In this document: positions 24,006 to 37,388 of the stretch, piece after piece
How positions within the stretch are numbered: the first letter of the stretch is position 1
Layout: the number at the start of each line of letters is the position of its first letter
Assembly (NCBI RefSeq): GCF_008831285.2
Contig: NC_045144.1
Location: 3,280,268 to 3,344,267, forward strand
From: Nymphaea colorata
Lineage: Eukaryota > Streptophyta > Magnoliopsida > Nymphaeales > Nymphaeaceae
DNA length: 64,000 bases
Direction of reading: 5' to 3'
Translations under genes and position numbers: made by a program
The notes under the pieces: generated by a model
What the model was told of the DNA's origin: nothing
The model's input: the letters and a program-made list of their open reading frames with translations, nothing else
Database searches by the model: none

Positions 24006-24849
24006 TAAAAAGGTAAGTGAGAAGGAAAGAGAACAGAAAAAAGTGAGGCTACATGTTAGAAATATAATAATTTGAATATTGCAGTTACAACAATGAGATT
24101 TGAAAATATTACAGCAAATCACATAATATTGTACAATGAGATATGAGAATGTTATAACATATCTTCACAATAATATCGGAAGATATTATCTTAACTTATT
24201 TGTATCTCCATAGGTTCCTGGACTCTCTCCATTATCCTTATCATGACTCATATTCAAACAAACCACTAGATTATAGACAGCCATGTTCCTTAAAGCATAT
24301 GTTCAATAATTAAAACTTTTTTCAATCAGGTTACTTGATGACAATGTCATCCATGCGAAACAATATGAAGTCTCTAATATTCACTTGATCTAATTCTTAA
24401 CTGAGTTCACTTGATCTAAGTAGAGATTATTCTACCTAAAACCTTCCATTAGATCCTTGGAAGCTTCAAAAACTGCAGCTCTGTCATCAACTTTTAGTGA
24501 ACCTATGGCACTGGCATTTAGGCCACCCATTTATTTGCAAGGATAAATTACTGCATGTCTACAACTTTAATCTAGTTTTGTTAGATTGTCTTCCTTAGAT
24601 CCATTATGTGTCTAAAGAGTCAAGATTACCATTTGACTCGGGTAATACAAAAGCTAGTCATGCTTTTAAATTTCTTCATTTTAATAAATGAGACCATGGG
24701 TTTGTCTAATGAAATATGAGGATGAGATATCACATATTATTATGGAAAACTTTGTTGTCATGGTCAAAAAGCCAAATTCTTAAAATCAAAAGCAACAATG
24801 GTTTAGAATACTTTTCATGAGAAGTTCAAAATCTTCTCTATGGTTTCAA

Positions 24850-26410
24850 CCTAAGGTTTCCCAAGGCCATCGCTATCCTATTTCTGAAGCTTGCCTAGCC
24901 GTTTCATAGCCTTCACTAACATTACGCTGGCTTCCTTCCAACAAGCTGCTTCCAATTCTCATTAGTTGGCTGCTATGCAAGTTGAGTATGATGCCCTAAT
25001 GGGCCATCAGAGTGGAAGTCTTATTCCATCGGATTCAAAATACAATGTTGTCACTAGCTAATGGGTCTACAAAATTAAGCACAAAGCTGATGGTTTGCTC
25101 GAGCATTTTAAAGCAGCTTGTTGGGGGGTAACACAGCAAGATGGTGTCGAGACACTTTTAGCCCAGTTGCAAAGCCTGCAGCTATTCTCACTATTCTTAC
25201 TCTTGTGGAACAAGAAATGACCGGTTAACCAACTAGATGTCAATAATGTCTTTTTTGCATAGCCATCTTTCCAAAGTTTTTTATATGACTCAGCCCCAGA
25301 TTTTGTGGGCTCTAAGTATCCCAACCATATATGTGGACTACAAAAGGTTTTACATGGATTGAAACAAGCTCTACGAGTTTGGTGTTCTCATCTTAGCAGT
25401 TTTCTTATTTGTCTTCAGTTTCATGCATCACAAGTGGATACCTCTCTTTTTTTGCTTCATTTAGGATTTGTTCAAGCTTTTATACATTTATGGTGATAAT
25501 ATCCTCTTGACAAGCAATTTTACATTCTGCCTTCAGCGTCCTACGCAGAAGCTCAATTCAGAAATTGCACTTAAGGGTCTTGGCTCAGTTCATTAGTTCC
25601 TTGAAATTGAAGTCACATGTACTAATGATGGACTTTTTCTTTCTCAATGGCCGTATGTTGTTGATCTTCTTCACAAATCTATGAGCACATGTAAGCCATA
25701 ACCCACCCCAATGAGCAAGCCCACCTCCTTCCATGCCAATTCTGGCCCCACAGTGGACAATCTGATCCTTTATTGAAGTATTGTCGGTGTTTTACTCTCA
25801 CCCACCCAGATATTGATATCTACATGCTCCAAATTTTGATCACAGGTACGCCGTCAAACGGATTCTTTGCTCTATCAAATCTCTGTTCATTATGGGCTTC
25901 ATATTTATAAATATTCTTCTCTTGGGTTGCATGCCTGTACTGTGTTGATCGGAAATCACTGGGCCGGTTCTTTAGATGATGGAAATCTACTGGCGTGTGT
26001 GCTATTTTTCTTGGACGCAATCTCCTTTCATGGAGTTCCCAGAAAGAACTTACCGTTGTGGTCTACCATCGAGGCAGAGTGTCAAGTACTCAATTATGAA
26101 TCAACCGAACTTACATGGATCAGTTTTTTACTTCGTGATCTTCAGGTCTCTTGATCCTCTCTACCTATTTTATGGTGCAACAATCTTAATGCTACTCTTT
26201 TGACTGCGAATGCAGTTTACACAAAAGCGCTCCAAGCACATGGAAATTTATATTTTTTTTTGTTCAAGACAAGATAGCTAAGAAAGAATTAATCGTTCGT
26301 CATCTTCCTACTTCACATCAGCTGGCAGAACTCTTAACTAAACCTTTGGCCTATACTCGGTTTTCTGATCTTTGTTCCAAGCTCAACATCCAGGCGGGAG
26401 TGGGAAGGAT
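24850..26410 (+). pseudogene. copia reverse transcriptase / RNase H remnant
   Basis: Plus-strand copia pol signatures in order: WVYKIKHKADG-like (about 25060), RDTFSPVAKPAAI (25148), QLDVNNVFLH after a frameshift, GLQKVLHGLKQALRVW (25330-25380), YGDNILLTSN in place of YVDDILLTG, LKGLGSVH.FLEIEVT, then the RNase H part with DDGNLLACVLFFLDAISFH, IEAECQVLNYESTELTWISF and LLRDLQV (26070-26150), ending in LAELLTKPL-like and SKLNIQ. At least six stops or frameshifts. Gag and integrase are absent. A purine-rich GGCGGGAGTGGGAAGGA at 26393-26409 could be the polypurine tract. Confidence 0.75.
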
Positions 26411-26429
26411 AGCAGACGGCGATGCGTGA

Positions 26430-27236
26430 AGTGTCAAGCCGTCAACCAACAGTTCACATCTGAGCTGTATAAAATCTTTTGGTAATAACGATAAAGATTG
26501 TTTAAAAACAGTAGTTGTTTGTCATCAAAATAAAAAAGAAATTATATCCATAAAAGCAGGTTTCCAGTCTTAACAGGAAAGGCAGAGCATCAAAACTGTT
26601 AAAGAAATAGTGAAGAAGCCCTTTTGAGAGTGGATGTAGCTCACCCAAAGCGGCCTAGCTCTGCCACTAATGCATGGCCATTATTTCCCTTGCTTTTGAG
26701 CATGACTGTCAAGGGTATGGCTGCTATACCGAATCATAGAAGGATCGTGGAAGCTACGTACTAAAAAAAGGTCTGAAAGAAGAGATTAGGACATGAAATA
26801 AAAAAAAAGTCAATGTGGTCCTTTGATATCAATTTCTACATCTATGGGCAAAAGAAGAAGCAAAATTTCACTATCAGAGATAGAGAAAAGACGCTAGCAA
26901 TACAAATAATTGTCAAGCCCCGGGCAAAGCTCTATTAAGAGCGACCAGAAAAAAGGATTAATACCAAGCGTGAAAACCACCAACAGAGAGACGGGACATC
27001 TTTTTCCTCTAAAAGACGAACTAAGCACAAAGAAATTGCCCCTAGAAATTTTGGTCGGCGCTGAAGATCGAGTCTTCGGCAAGTTGGAACGTTCAAAACA
27101 CTTTCTTCTCTTATGTTTCAATCTTTTTCTCGGCAAAGAAACAGCCAAGACACATAACTTGCTAGACAAGAAGGGTCCTTCCTTTACCTTTTTAAATTAT
27201 CCTTAACTTGTACTATTTTGGCTTATAATTTTTTTA
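26430..27236. other. intergenic, no recognisable gene
   Basis: No gene recognised. Overlapping frames on both strands at 26894-27206 show no known domain. Confidence 0.45.
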
Positions 27237-27286
27237 TAGAGGCCACCTGATTTATTGTCAGCTTTTATACGGAGCCACATATTGGC

Positions 27287-27310
27287 TGATGTGGGCGGTT
27301 GCCCACATCA
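27287..27310. repeat. short perfect hairpin TGATGTGGGC
   Basis: Ten-base arms TGATGTGGGC (27287-27296) and GCCCACATCA (27301-27310) with a GGTT loop. The GTGGGC/GCCCAC core resembles hairpins at 19859-19889 and 53170-53190, suggesting related MITE ends. The flanks are AT-rich. Confidence 0.6.
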
Positions 27311-27465
27311 ACCCAAAATTTTTCTTTATTTTCATGTAGGTGCTTTCAAATATTTGTTTATTTATATATAATAATTTTCTTTAAAAGTTGTTTGGCACCA
27401 ACAACAAACTGTTATTGTACACTAAAACTGCCTCAAAAATTTAAAAAAAAAATCATGAAACCATG

Positions 27466-27623
27466 TAATATAGTGTTTTATAAATTTATCTCAAATTTTA
27501 GGGCAAAATAACAATTATTAGTACCAAAATTCCTGAAATAGTAGTAATATAGTGTTTTATAAATCTATCTCAAATTTTAGAGCAAAATAACAATTATTAG
27601 TACCAAAATTCCTGAAATAGTGG
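27466..27623. repeat. 79-bp tandem duplication
   Basis: A 79-bp unit starting TAATATAGTGTTTTATAAAT at 27466 is repeated at 27545 with only a few substitutions. Confidence 0.85.
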
Positions 27624-27836
27624 CCCTCAACAATAACCTCCTCTCTCCACCACTACTTTTATAGATAAGTCCAGAGAACATGGCTTTTGCCTTTCACCAT
27701 GCTGCCCAGTTGGAGCATAACAAATCTCCTGCTTGACTTTGAAACACCATCATAATTTTTATGCATAAAAGCAAACACGTCTACTCTCACCAAAATATTC
27801 CTAAAGGCTCATCTATATGTTTTGGCCTCTTATAAT

Positions 27837-28158
27837 TGGGGTGCTGTACACCTAGTCGAGCCAATTTGAAGTCAACTCGATCTAGCTCAGGAGCTTACAT
27901 AAAAACTCTAGCTTATAAACGAGTTGAGTTCGAGTTACATGAACTCGATTAAACTAGAGTAAGCTCATTTAATCTAAGTTATTTTTTATGTATTTTCAAC
28001 CTTAAAATCAATGAAAGAGATCAAACCAAATGGGAAGTTAGTAAACGAGTTTAAACAAGTCAAACTTGAGCCAAGACTGTGGGTCAAGCTTGAGCAGGCC
28101 TTGTACAGCCTGGGCTTGGGCTCGGTCTCCAGCTCCACTAAGCTTGTGTGCAACCCTA
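27837..28158. mobile_element. MITE rich in GAGCTCGA motifs, copy a
   Basis: The left end TTGGGGTGCTGTACACC and the complement of the right end TTAGGGTTGCACAC are similar inverted ends. The interior has repeated CGAGTT, GAGCTC and AGCTTGAGC words in both orientations. Related blocks occur at 46695-47430 and 48052-48200. No target duplication could be confirmed. Confidence 0.4.
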
Positions 28159-28159
28159 A

Positions 28160-28920
28160 TGATCACAATGTAACCATCTTTGATCAAATAAATTGCACTC
28201 TGATTATCTCAGCAAAAGTAAATTAGTAGCCTGTTGGTCTCTTGCCTTTTGAGCTTTTTATGCCTTCTCCATCATACAGCCTTTGGGGTCTTTGTGTTTT
28301 TGGAATCTTGTTAGGGCAATGAAAACAAATCAAAACAAACCGCTACTTGAAATGAGGGGTCGTCTGTGACGCAGGGCCCGTGCTAGACAAACTCTAATGG
28401 AGGGCTGTGGTGTGAACTCAGCTGCTTTACAGAATGAGATGCTCAACGTCCGTGATGCAACTTTGGATTTTGGTCACAGACTAGCATCCGGGGAAAACGT
28501 GCTGGTCCAGCACTACAAGCATTTGCAGGAATTTTTTTGCCGTTTTCCTTTATAATGTTTAGTTCATATATTTAATCAGTCGACATGTCATGTCCTAGGT
28601 CATATATATATATATAACGTAACTGTCGTACCACTAAGAAAGAGAAAACAAACCTCTTAATTTAGTATTAAGAAATATTTTAAACAAAATGTGAACATCC
28701 AAACGTATGTGTAAATCGTTGTTTTAATTCAAGTTATTTTAAAACATTGATTACTCTACTATTTAAAAATTTCAACGTTATATGAGTCGTTTGTTTTTTA
28801 ATATTAAACAAATATGAGTAAAGTAAAAAAAATTACTAATCTAGCACATGTTCCGCATCAAATTGCTCTATGTTAGTTTAACAACTATTTTTAGTAGGTC
28901 TGATTTTTGTCTCTAACCTA

Positions 28921-28997
<77 letters not shown>

Positions 28998-30354
28998 AAG
29001 GAAAAGAGAAAAGAAAAGAAATATTTGCAAGACCTTAATACAAAAAAAAAAAAAAAAGGAAGTGGACGAATTAAGCCTCCTTCTCAGCCCTCTCCTGCCT
29101 CTCCTTTCTGAGGCGGCAAGGGAGATCATGTGGGAGACTATGGGCAGACCCCGTCAGTTTCTTCTCTCAAAGTCTGCCTTTCCTCTCCCTTTTGCTCCAG
29201 AATGTGTCGCCCTTTAATTTCTAACTCACCATTAATTGCTAATGCATCAAAGAGCTATTATCTAAACCAAACCCAAAAGAGCACACGAGCAAGGCCTTCA
29301 CAGAAGGCGTCTTTCATTTTTTTAAATCTTTGTCTCGTCTTGCTTACACCTTGCAATGCCTAACCCTGATAGATCAAACAACCAACACAACCGGCGTTCA
29401 TTGAAATCGTCTTTTTAATTAAAAATATCTCCATCTTGCTTGAAACCAGTTGCGTCCACAACACAATAGAGAGCGCCAATTGAATAATAATTTGTAATAT
29501 ATAATCAACGCATCTTCACCCACCACTAAGGAAAAAAGAAATTAGCATATGTAATATATATATGTGTGTGTATATATATATATATATGTTTCAAAAAAAA
29601 AGGAGAAAGTATTCTCAAATTACATTACCTACAATCAATGTTCAATTGCATGAAAACTTACTCAAAAGATGGAGACAACATCAAAAAGCCTGTCTCATAT
29701 TGAAAAGCAGAAGGTTTTACATTGCCACTGGTCATGACAACTGGTATTATAACAACCAAGTGTAATTATTATGGTTTTACATGCCTTGTGCATATAAAAA
29801 TAAATAAATTACATCGATGTCAAAGTATCATACCAAAGGATGATCACATAAGAAAGCAATATTATAAGAACACAAGAATGGTTAAGAGCATACCAAAGAA
29901 CAGCATGGTAAAAAAAAAAAAAAAAAAAAAAAAAACTTTTTTTCTTTCACTGAGGCCACAGGTATATTGGCCTAAAGCATGGAGAAGTCAGCAGTCACTT
30001 AGATAGCACCAGCCTGAATGAAGATAGTACATTCAGATATCAAGCTTACTGCTAAAGGTCGACCACTCTAAGTGTAACTCAATTAAACTCACCACCCAAA
30101 CTACCAACAACCGTCACCTACACGGTTACGGAAGATTTACTTCTTTGGAAAAGTCCAACAGCGACTTTGCATTTAATCGCATAATTCCATTGTTATTTTA
30201 AAAAGGAACTGTAAATTGGAAAGAAAAACACAGAAAAAAAAAAAAAAAAGACGACGAAGCAGTATATTTCTAATAAAGATGCAGAACATAGGATATACTT
30301 ATTCATCCTCATATCCTGAGACAGGTCCAAAAATATTGTTGTATGTTAGGATCT
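28160..30354. other. no recognisable gene; microsatellites
   Basis: Contains a (TA)n run at 28923-28992, a mixed TA/TG run at 29556-29588 and poly-A runs at 29042-29057 and 29909-29935. Small frames (for example 29130-29363 plus) are not recognised. Confidence 0.5.
28923..28992. repeat. (TA)n microsatellite
   Basis: Uninterrupted TA dinucleotides for about 70 bp. Confidence 0.95.
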
Positions 30355-30890
30355 AAAATTAATAGATTGTATTTGAAATGGATCCAGAAGTTAGATTTGG
30401 ATCCGAATAAGATCTCAAAACTATGTTTTGATATAATTTGATAGTTTGGATCCGAAATGGATCTATAAGTCAGATTTATATCTGAATGGAATCTAAAAAG
30501 TATATTTTATCTGAAATCGATAGTTGGGATCCAAAATGGATCCAAAAGTTAGATTTAGATTCGAATGGGGATCCAGAAACCATATTTAGAACCAAAATTG
30601 ATAGTTTGTGTGCAAAATGGACCCTGAGTTAGATTTGGATCCAAATGAGATTCAAAAGTTGGATTTTGATCCAAAATAGATCCAGAAGCTATATTTGAAT
30701 ATAAATTGATAGTTTGGATCTGCAATGGATCCACAAGTGAGATTTAACCTTATTTTGGATCTAAAGTGAATCTAAGGTTTGGATTTTCATACAAAACGGA
30801 TGTGGGCTCAGACTTAGATATAGTGTAGATCAGAAAGCTGAATTTCGATATGGGATTTTAGATCCTTGGGCTTTGAAGATTAGATCGATA
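30355..30890. repeat. 79-bp minisatellite, about 5 copies
   Basis: Units anchored on GATAGTTTGGATCCGAAATG-like sequence begin at 30361, 30440, 30519, 30600 and 30708. Spacings are 79, 79, 81 and 108; the last includes an extra partial unit. Each unit also carries TTAGATTTGGATCCGAAT. Copies are diverged by substitutions. No coding frame spans them. Confidence 0.75.
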
Positions 30891-31134
30891 TTTAAGTTAG
30901 ACGTGACTTGAATGATTGGCAAAAAGGCAATATATGAACAAGATTAAACAAATGATTTTTTTTTATGGGGTGGCAAAAATTTATAATAAGTCATCGAAAA
31001 TTTAGGGTGTTCACATTGTTTTCTGCCCAACACCTAAAAATAACTTAATAAAGTGTGACATCCAGACACTTCACGCTAGTGCACCCTTTTAGTTTTACTA
31101 GCCAACGTATTCGGCGGAGGGTAGCTGGCGCAAG

Positions 31135-31224
31135 GCCCTCTGCCTTTGAATTATTGAATTATGATTTATATGTTTGAGTGCCCTCTGCCTTTGAATTATT
31201 GAATTATGATTTATATGTTTGAGT
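31135..31224. repeat. 45-bp exact tandem duplication
   Basis: Two identical 45-bp units start at 31135 and 31180 with no spacer. Confidence 0.9.
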
Positions 31225-33439
31225 GGAATTAGAGGTAGAGTCTAGCTTCGGTTTTAGCCCCACTTCAAAAAAAATTGATTATATTTAAATTTTAGAAAAT
31301 TTTATTTGTTCTATATAAAAATTTTAAAAAATGATATTTTAACCCTAATTAAAATTTAAAAACTTTAATTCGGCTCCCTTCATACAAAATTTATGGCTCA
31401 GCCCCGAGTGAAATAGTATCATTCCTAATTCGATATGTTAAGGAAAGTTGAACATCAGATGAAATCCTAGTAGCTTGCTTGACTGTCGCAACGTGTAACG
31501 GTTCATTGTATTTTGGGCCATCACAAGGATTTCTCCCGACTAAGAAATTGTCTATGATGTCCATGCTCATGTGTTTATGCCCCACATGAGCTATAAATGG
31601 AATAGTATAAATATAAAAGGATAGTAAATTTGAAATTATTAAAATTGGCAAGTACATGTAGTTTAAAGGTGTAAAGTCCTAAAAAGAAAATTGTACGTAA
31701 AATATGTGGTGCAGCTGTTGGGGCCTGCTTGCTTAATGAGTGTCGCAGAAAAGTAAAACTTGGGTGAATATATGATATGTTCCACTCACATAGGAGAAGT
31801 GTGTAAAGTGGTTAAGGGTAGTCGAATAGCAATGAGTATGACTAAATAAATGGTACTTAATTTACGTGTCTAATAGGTATTGGAACATGTAAGAATTAGT
31901 AAAAGGTATTCCAATTGTGCACCCATCTACATGAATAGATGGACTGGATGAACAAATGACTGAGTGAAATTGTCTCGTATGGATAAGTTTGTTCTCCAAA
32001 TTTGTAAAGTTTCATGTCTCTAGATATATGAGTTGTAGATGTGCTCTATGCATGATCCATGTTTAGTATTTATTGGATAGTGTAGTACTAGCTAGAAGGC
32101 CTTTAGGTGGGTAGTATATTTATCCTGAAAAGGGTTGGTGCAACTAGTGAGGCCCCTATCAGTTGTCGTTTCGAACTTTCATTGCATCAATCCTTTGTTC
32201 TACTAAAAAGAACCACCAATATGCAAATTGAAGCATAATGAAGGCACCACCCTCAGTCACCATAGAACAGCCCGGAGTTCAGTCTTTTAACCCCAGCGGT
32301 GAAAATAGCCTACGCTTACCCCTAAGTGGGTATTATATTTGCTGGTTATCTATTACACAACCTTTTGTTAACATTCTCTTTTAAAGGCTAGAACAACAGG
32401 AGGATTGGCAGGAATACGTTACGTTCTATCAAGAACAGTGTTCAGCGTCTCCTTTGAAACTTAAGTTTTATTTTTTGTCTTTTGTAGTTGTGTACAAAGA
32501 AAATGTAAACACAGTCATAGTGTCAACGTAACGTACATACGTTTTGTGTGAAATTGAATGGCCCGGCCTAAGCTTTATTTGACTTGTTTAGTGTTTTCAA
32601 GTCTACCAAGTTGCCAAAAGTTTGTGCTCTTTGTGCCCTTCAAAGAAGAAAAAAGAACTGACTGAAAATTTAGAGTGCTACACACTATGAACAATCTATT
32701 GGCCAAACTTCGCGACCAACTTGGCACTTGCGTATGAGTTGCGTAATTTTCTTAGATAGAAAAGCAGCAATGTGACAGCGATACAAACATCTCATATTTT
32801 GTCAAAAATTATTTGTGTGAAAGGATGATTCGTACCACCTTCTCTTAAAAGTTTTTAAATTGACGCATCCTTCTTCTTCTCCGACATTGCACGTGGAGAG
32901 GACAATGACTGAACTTTACTTGGCCACCAACCTGCACCCACGATGACTCCGCTGCATGGTTGCCTCATAAATCAGACCCAGGTAAATTAATGGTTGTTAA
33001 ATCCATTCCTAGATGAAGTATTATGGAATTTAAAAGTATTCTATTTTCTTGTTTGATTTAGTCAAACCGCGTTGGGACCCAAAGTGGGATTGAAATGTGA
33101 TTCAAATAAACAAATGAAAGTGAAACTTCCAAAAAATTAAAGCTAAAAAAATGTGTGTGTGCGTGTGTGTGTGTGTGTGTGTGTGGAGAGAGAAAAAAAA
33201 AGTGTAAGCGCTAGATACTTAAATGTCTGGATAGGTAAGGAACAACTTCAACTCTTAATCTTTTCCAGATCAGCCCAACCGTTGAATGAAAAACAAGAAG
33301 AAAAATATATGAATTAATACTAGATAATGAAAATGTCCAACACATTTTTTTTTGTTTCTCTCAATTGTCGATCTTGAAAAGTTCGACAGCTGAGTTTATT
33401 TCTTATTTGTCTAGCATCTAAGCGTCTAACATCCATAGG

Positions 33440-33515
<76 letters not shown>
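33440..33515. repeat. (CT)n(TA)n microsatellite
   Basis: CT run 33440-33467 followed by TA run 33468-33515. Confidence 0.95.
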
Positions 33516-33517
<2 letters not shown>

Positions 33518-36500
33518 CATCATAAAGGTTGCGTACGTGCACATTAGTAAAGGTTGTGTGCGCACTTACGTATGCAGTAAAAGAAGGGGAATGTTTTTGT
33601 AATTAAAAAAAAAAGCATGTCCTTTGTAGTCATTGCATTTTTTATTTCCATTTTCATCTTATTAAAAACTTTTTTTTTTGTGAATTTTGTGCATCAATAT
33701 GACGCATATAACCAGCTTTGCACATCAAGGGGGAGGGGGAGGGTGTTCAGTTAAGAGCGACTTCTTGTGTTCTCATTGGACAGAAGAACACCATATCCTC
33801 AATGTAGTATTCTATCTGGTGTTTGGTGAGAAACACCCATTTCCAAGAAGAGAGTATTCTTGAAATAGTCCAAACCAAACGCCCTCTTAGTTACTGACCT
33901 TCGCCGGAACCTGTCTCTCCACCACCACTTAGCTGCTTGTTGAATTTGAATTCCACTCCACCACCTTAACATTAAACTTGTCTCATATAAACCTCCAAAC
34001 AGCTTTAGCAACTTTACAACTTGAACTCAACCGTGTGCACTTCCTTTGAAGATTTGATCCAAAATCCTCTTCCTCAAGGGTAAACCCATAATAAAATGTC
34101 AAGGGGTCATATTTGCCCAAGATCAATTGTATGTTCCATCTATGAATATATTTTTAAAGAACACAACGTTCTTATTTTATAAGATATAATTTGATGATGA
34201 ATGTTGTTTTACTGTTTCAATAATCATGTTGTCACATCATGTAATTCCTTAAGACAAGAATATGATGAAAAACATATGTTCCGAAAACACATTGTTCTTT
34301 TTATTAAACACTCAACTTGTAGGTTCTAGATGTTATACAAATTAAACTGGTTTAATTGTAAAGTTTCAAATTAAAAGTGAGTCTCCACAGTTTGATTAAG
34401 ATGGACAGTTTCTTCCTGCAGCTGCACTAATGTGAGGAATACTATGGGTAATCTTGCTACCTGATCATTGTGCGTGGTGCTTCCAAAGAATCGTGTTTTC
34501 AATTAATTATATATTTATTTCTTCAACATGGAACTTCAAACTCGGTATTTTATTAATGTTGACTGGCAGAGCATGGTGGTGTAGTCGGTGAGAAAGAGAC
34601 GCGTTCACAAACCTAACCTAAATTAACTCGAGTATCTCATTGGTGGGTTTTAAGTAGGGATGTCAAGGGATCGGCTTGATTTCGATATCCAATCAAAAAA
34701 TGTTTTTTAAACAAAAACAATATGTCAAAATTTTAACATCCCAATAAAAGATTGAATCAGATATAGATTTAAAAGATGATATCCAATCAACTTCGGATTC
34801 AAATTTGGTTTTAAATAATTATTGACAACACTTTTCTTAACATGATATTTGAATCCGAATTTAGATATCTGAATCCGAAAGTTGCCCATGCAATTCACCC
34901 TTCTTAATCCGATGGAATCCAGAACCGAAACTACAAATCCGAATCTTTTGAAATTCTGCCTTTCGGGGTTGTGAACCTGCAACCTAACACGTTTTGGGTT
35001 TGAACCAACTTAAATGGTTGACAATAAATTAACATAAAATCTATACAAAGACTTAAATTTCTAATGATTTATCACTCTTCCATCAACCACCCTCTTTGAC
35101 CCACGTCTATTTTTTTTATCAGTCAATAACAGGAAAATGAATGTTTATAACCATATTTTCTTTCTTATGGACCCCAACCCTTAATTAATTTGAATCTTAT
35201 TTTAAGTATATCAAACAGTATACATTCTGACATTTGTTAAGTAAAATTTGACTTAAAAAGAAGAAATAATATCATATAAATATAATAGCAGAAAAAGCTT
35301 AATGAAAATGAACTGCTAGTATTTTCAAAGCAAACTTAGTACAGCATTATTATATTAAAAAGTTGAACTTGGTTTATAAGAATAATCATCCATGATCACT
35401 ATTTGAGACTATAAATTTCTTTAATATGTATTTTTTGTAATTTAGACTCAAAATGCATGCTTGAGACAATTTTTTTTTTTGTTATCCAAACAAAATTTTA
35501 AATTAAACCAGAAAGGCATACTTTAATAATTAATTAAATTATTTAATCAAATAAACTATAAAAGATAAACTAATGCAATTAGTTAATCAAAACTTTTTTA
35601 TTGAAGTAATTTTTTTAAATAACGTTGAATACATACATTTAAAATCATTTTTTTAATAATGAAAAATTATTTATTGAATTAACTAGATGATTTGATCAAA
35701 ACATACGCAGATCTACATGGTTACATCTGAGAATCCAATATCTTTATTGAATTTGCTACGCGATGGGTTAGATGCTTAAAAAACAAAATTCAGACCCAAA
35801 TCTAATCTATTATTTCTTATTTGAACTAGATTCTTATTCCTTAAATGAATATGGGTTGTGAGTCAATGGGATTCAGCCATTCAGATCTTATATAGCGAAA
35901 CTTATTTGATTTCACTGCATTGGTTCAGTTCAATTTGAGTTCTAATCCAATCTCGAGTAAGAAAGCCATGTTCAATTCTAGAACCAATCTTAATGCCCTA
36001 TGCCAAGTCTTAAGTATAAATCAAAGTCCAATTTCAATGGATGCATGTGCGAGTCTAAACATTATAGATATAAATGACAATATGATGCATACAAAATAGA
36101 TTTAAGCTATTCATTTGCTTCATCATAGTTAATGCAATGAGTTCAACTTATTATTACGTATATATTAAGTGATTTAAATGATTAAAATCACAAGTTTGTT
36201 TAAATATAAATAGTATTTATATCATTATTTGATCCCTTATTTTATTCAATCACAACTTCCCACTTTTTTTTTTTTTGGTTTTTATACGCTATCGTAACTT
36301 TTTCAAAAATATACTCATTGTTCACCTCTCCCTCTCCCCCTTGCCATCATCCTCCTCTCTATACTAGCAGGCAGCAGTCTATCACTTGTGTGGACAGTTG
36401 TGTAGAGTTGCAGCCTTAGAGAGTACTTTTCGCCATTCTTCTACTTCAACAAACATCTCTACCAAGAGACGTTGAGTCTGCTACCTCAAGACTACTCAAG

Positions 36501-37140
36501 GTTTGAGATTGAATATCATTTAGATTATGATCAATTTCTGATCTGACAGAATTTTTACTTACAAGAAGCAAGTTTTACATTCGGCTATTTCTTTTAACTT
36601 AGACACGAATCTTCTATTATTTTGGCTTTACTGAAATAATTTCTCATTTATGCGTCATAATATTACCACTTCGACCTTATGCGTAATTTTCCATTTATGC
36701 GTCATTTCAGATTTTCATGTCGAATGCTATGGCTAATTCCTGCTGAAAAAAAACTGTTAGGATATATAGTCTGGTTCAATGCATTATTTCTCTAAAGAAT
36801 AATTTATGGTGAGCAGGTTCTCTCGTAGCTGTGTCTTTTTTTTTTTTTTTCCCTCATATACCTGATTGATTCTTTAGAAAAACTAGGTTTTTTATTTGCA
36901 TCGTTAAATTTTACTAGAAATTGGATATTTCAGATACACAATACAGCTGTAGATATTTCAGATGAGATAATTAGTTAAATTGGATTTCAGATTATTAGAT
37001 TCGGATGTGAAATTGGATTTCGATGTTCAGATTCAGATATTATCTCAAATTCAGATTTAGATTGGACTAGATAAAAAATTGTAAAAAGTTAGAGTTGGAT
37101 CGGATTCAGACATGATTTTGAAATTCAGTTTCGGATTGGA

Positions 37141-37296
37141 TTTCAGATGTAAACTTAGAAATCAGATTTGGATATGATTTTGGATGTAAACCTGGAAATC
37201 TGATTCGGTATCGGATTTTGGATGTAAACTTGGAAATCGGATTCGGATCCAATCTCAGATGTAAACTTAAAAAATCGGATTCGGATAAGATATAGA
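37141..37296. repeat. 37-bp tandem repeat, 4 copies
   Basis: The GATGTAAACTTGGAAATCGG-type unit is anchored at 37146, 37183, 37221 and 37258, giving periods of 37, 38 and 37 bp. Further upstream (36965-37140) the same GGATTTCAGAT words occur less regularly. Confidence 0.8.
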
Positions 37297-37388
37297 ATTT
37301 TTTTTTTATCTGAATTCAAATCCAAATTTGAATATGATTATGTAAATATCCAATAAGTCGGATATGGTAAATAATATACATTAACAAG

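Larger units (their letters stand above)
20660..24160 (-). mobile_element. Ty1-copia retrotransposon, broken
   Basis: Minus-strand element with parts in the expected copia order: LTR-like sequence, primer-binding site, gag, (nested MITE), integrase, reverse transcriptase. The upstream LTR candidate runs from a TGTTATAACATTCTC start at 24159 down to about 24006. No second LTR was found, and RT is cut off at about 20720. The coding parts carry many stops and frameshifts. It lies head-to-head with another copia remnant at 24.9-26.4 kb. Confidence 0.7.
30891..34654. other. intergenic, no recognisable gene
   Basis: AT-rich. It contains an exact 45-bp tandem pair at 31135-31224 (GCCCTCTGCCTTTGAATTAT start), a (GT)n run at 33152-33185 and a (CT)n(TA)n run at 33440-33515. 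A minus-strand frame at 33799-34011 was not identified. Confidence 0.45.

Noticed and set aside
26894-27206. Opposing frames of 91 and 98 codons
   Set aside because: Both strands open over the same bases with no recognised domain; kept as unassigned sequence.
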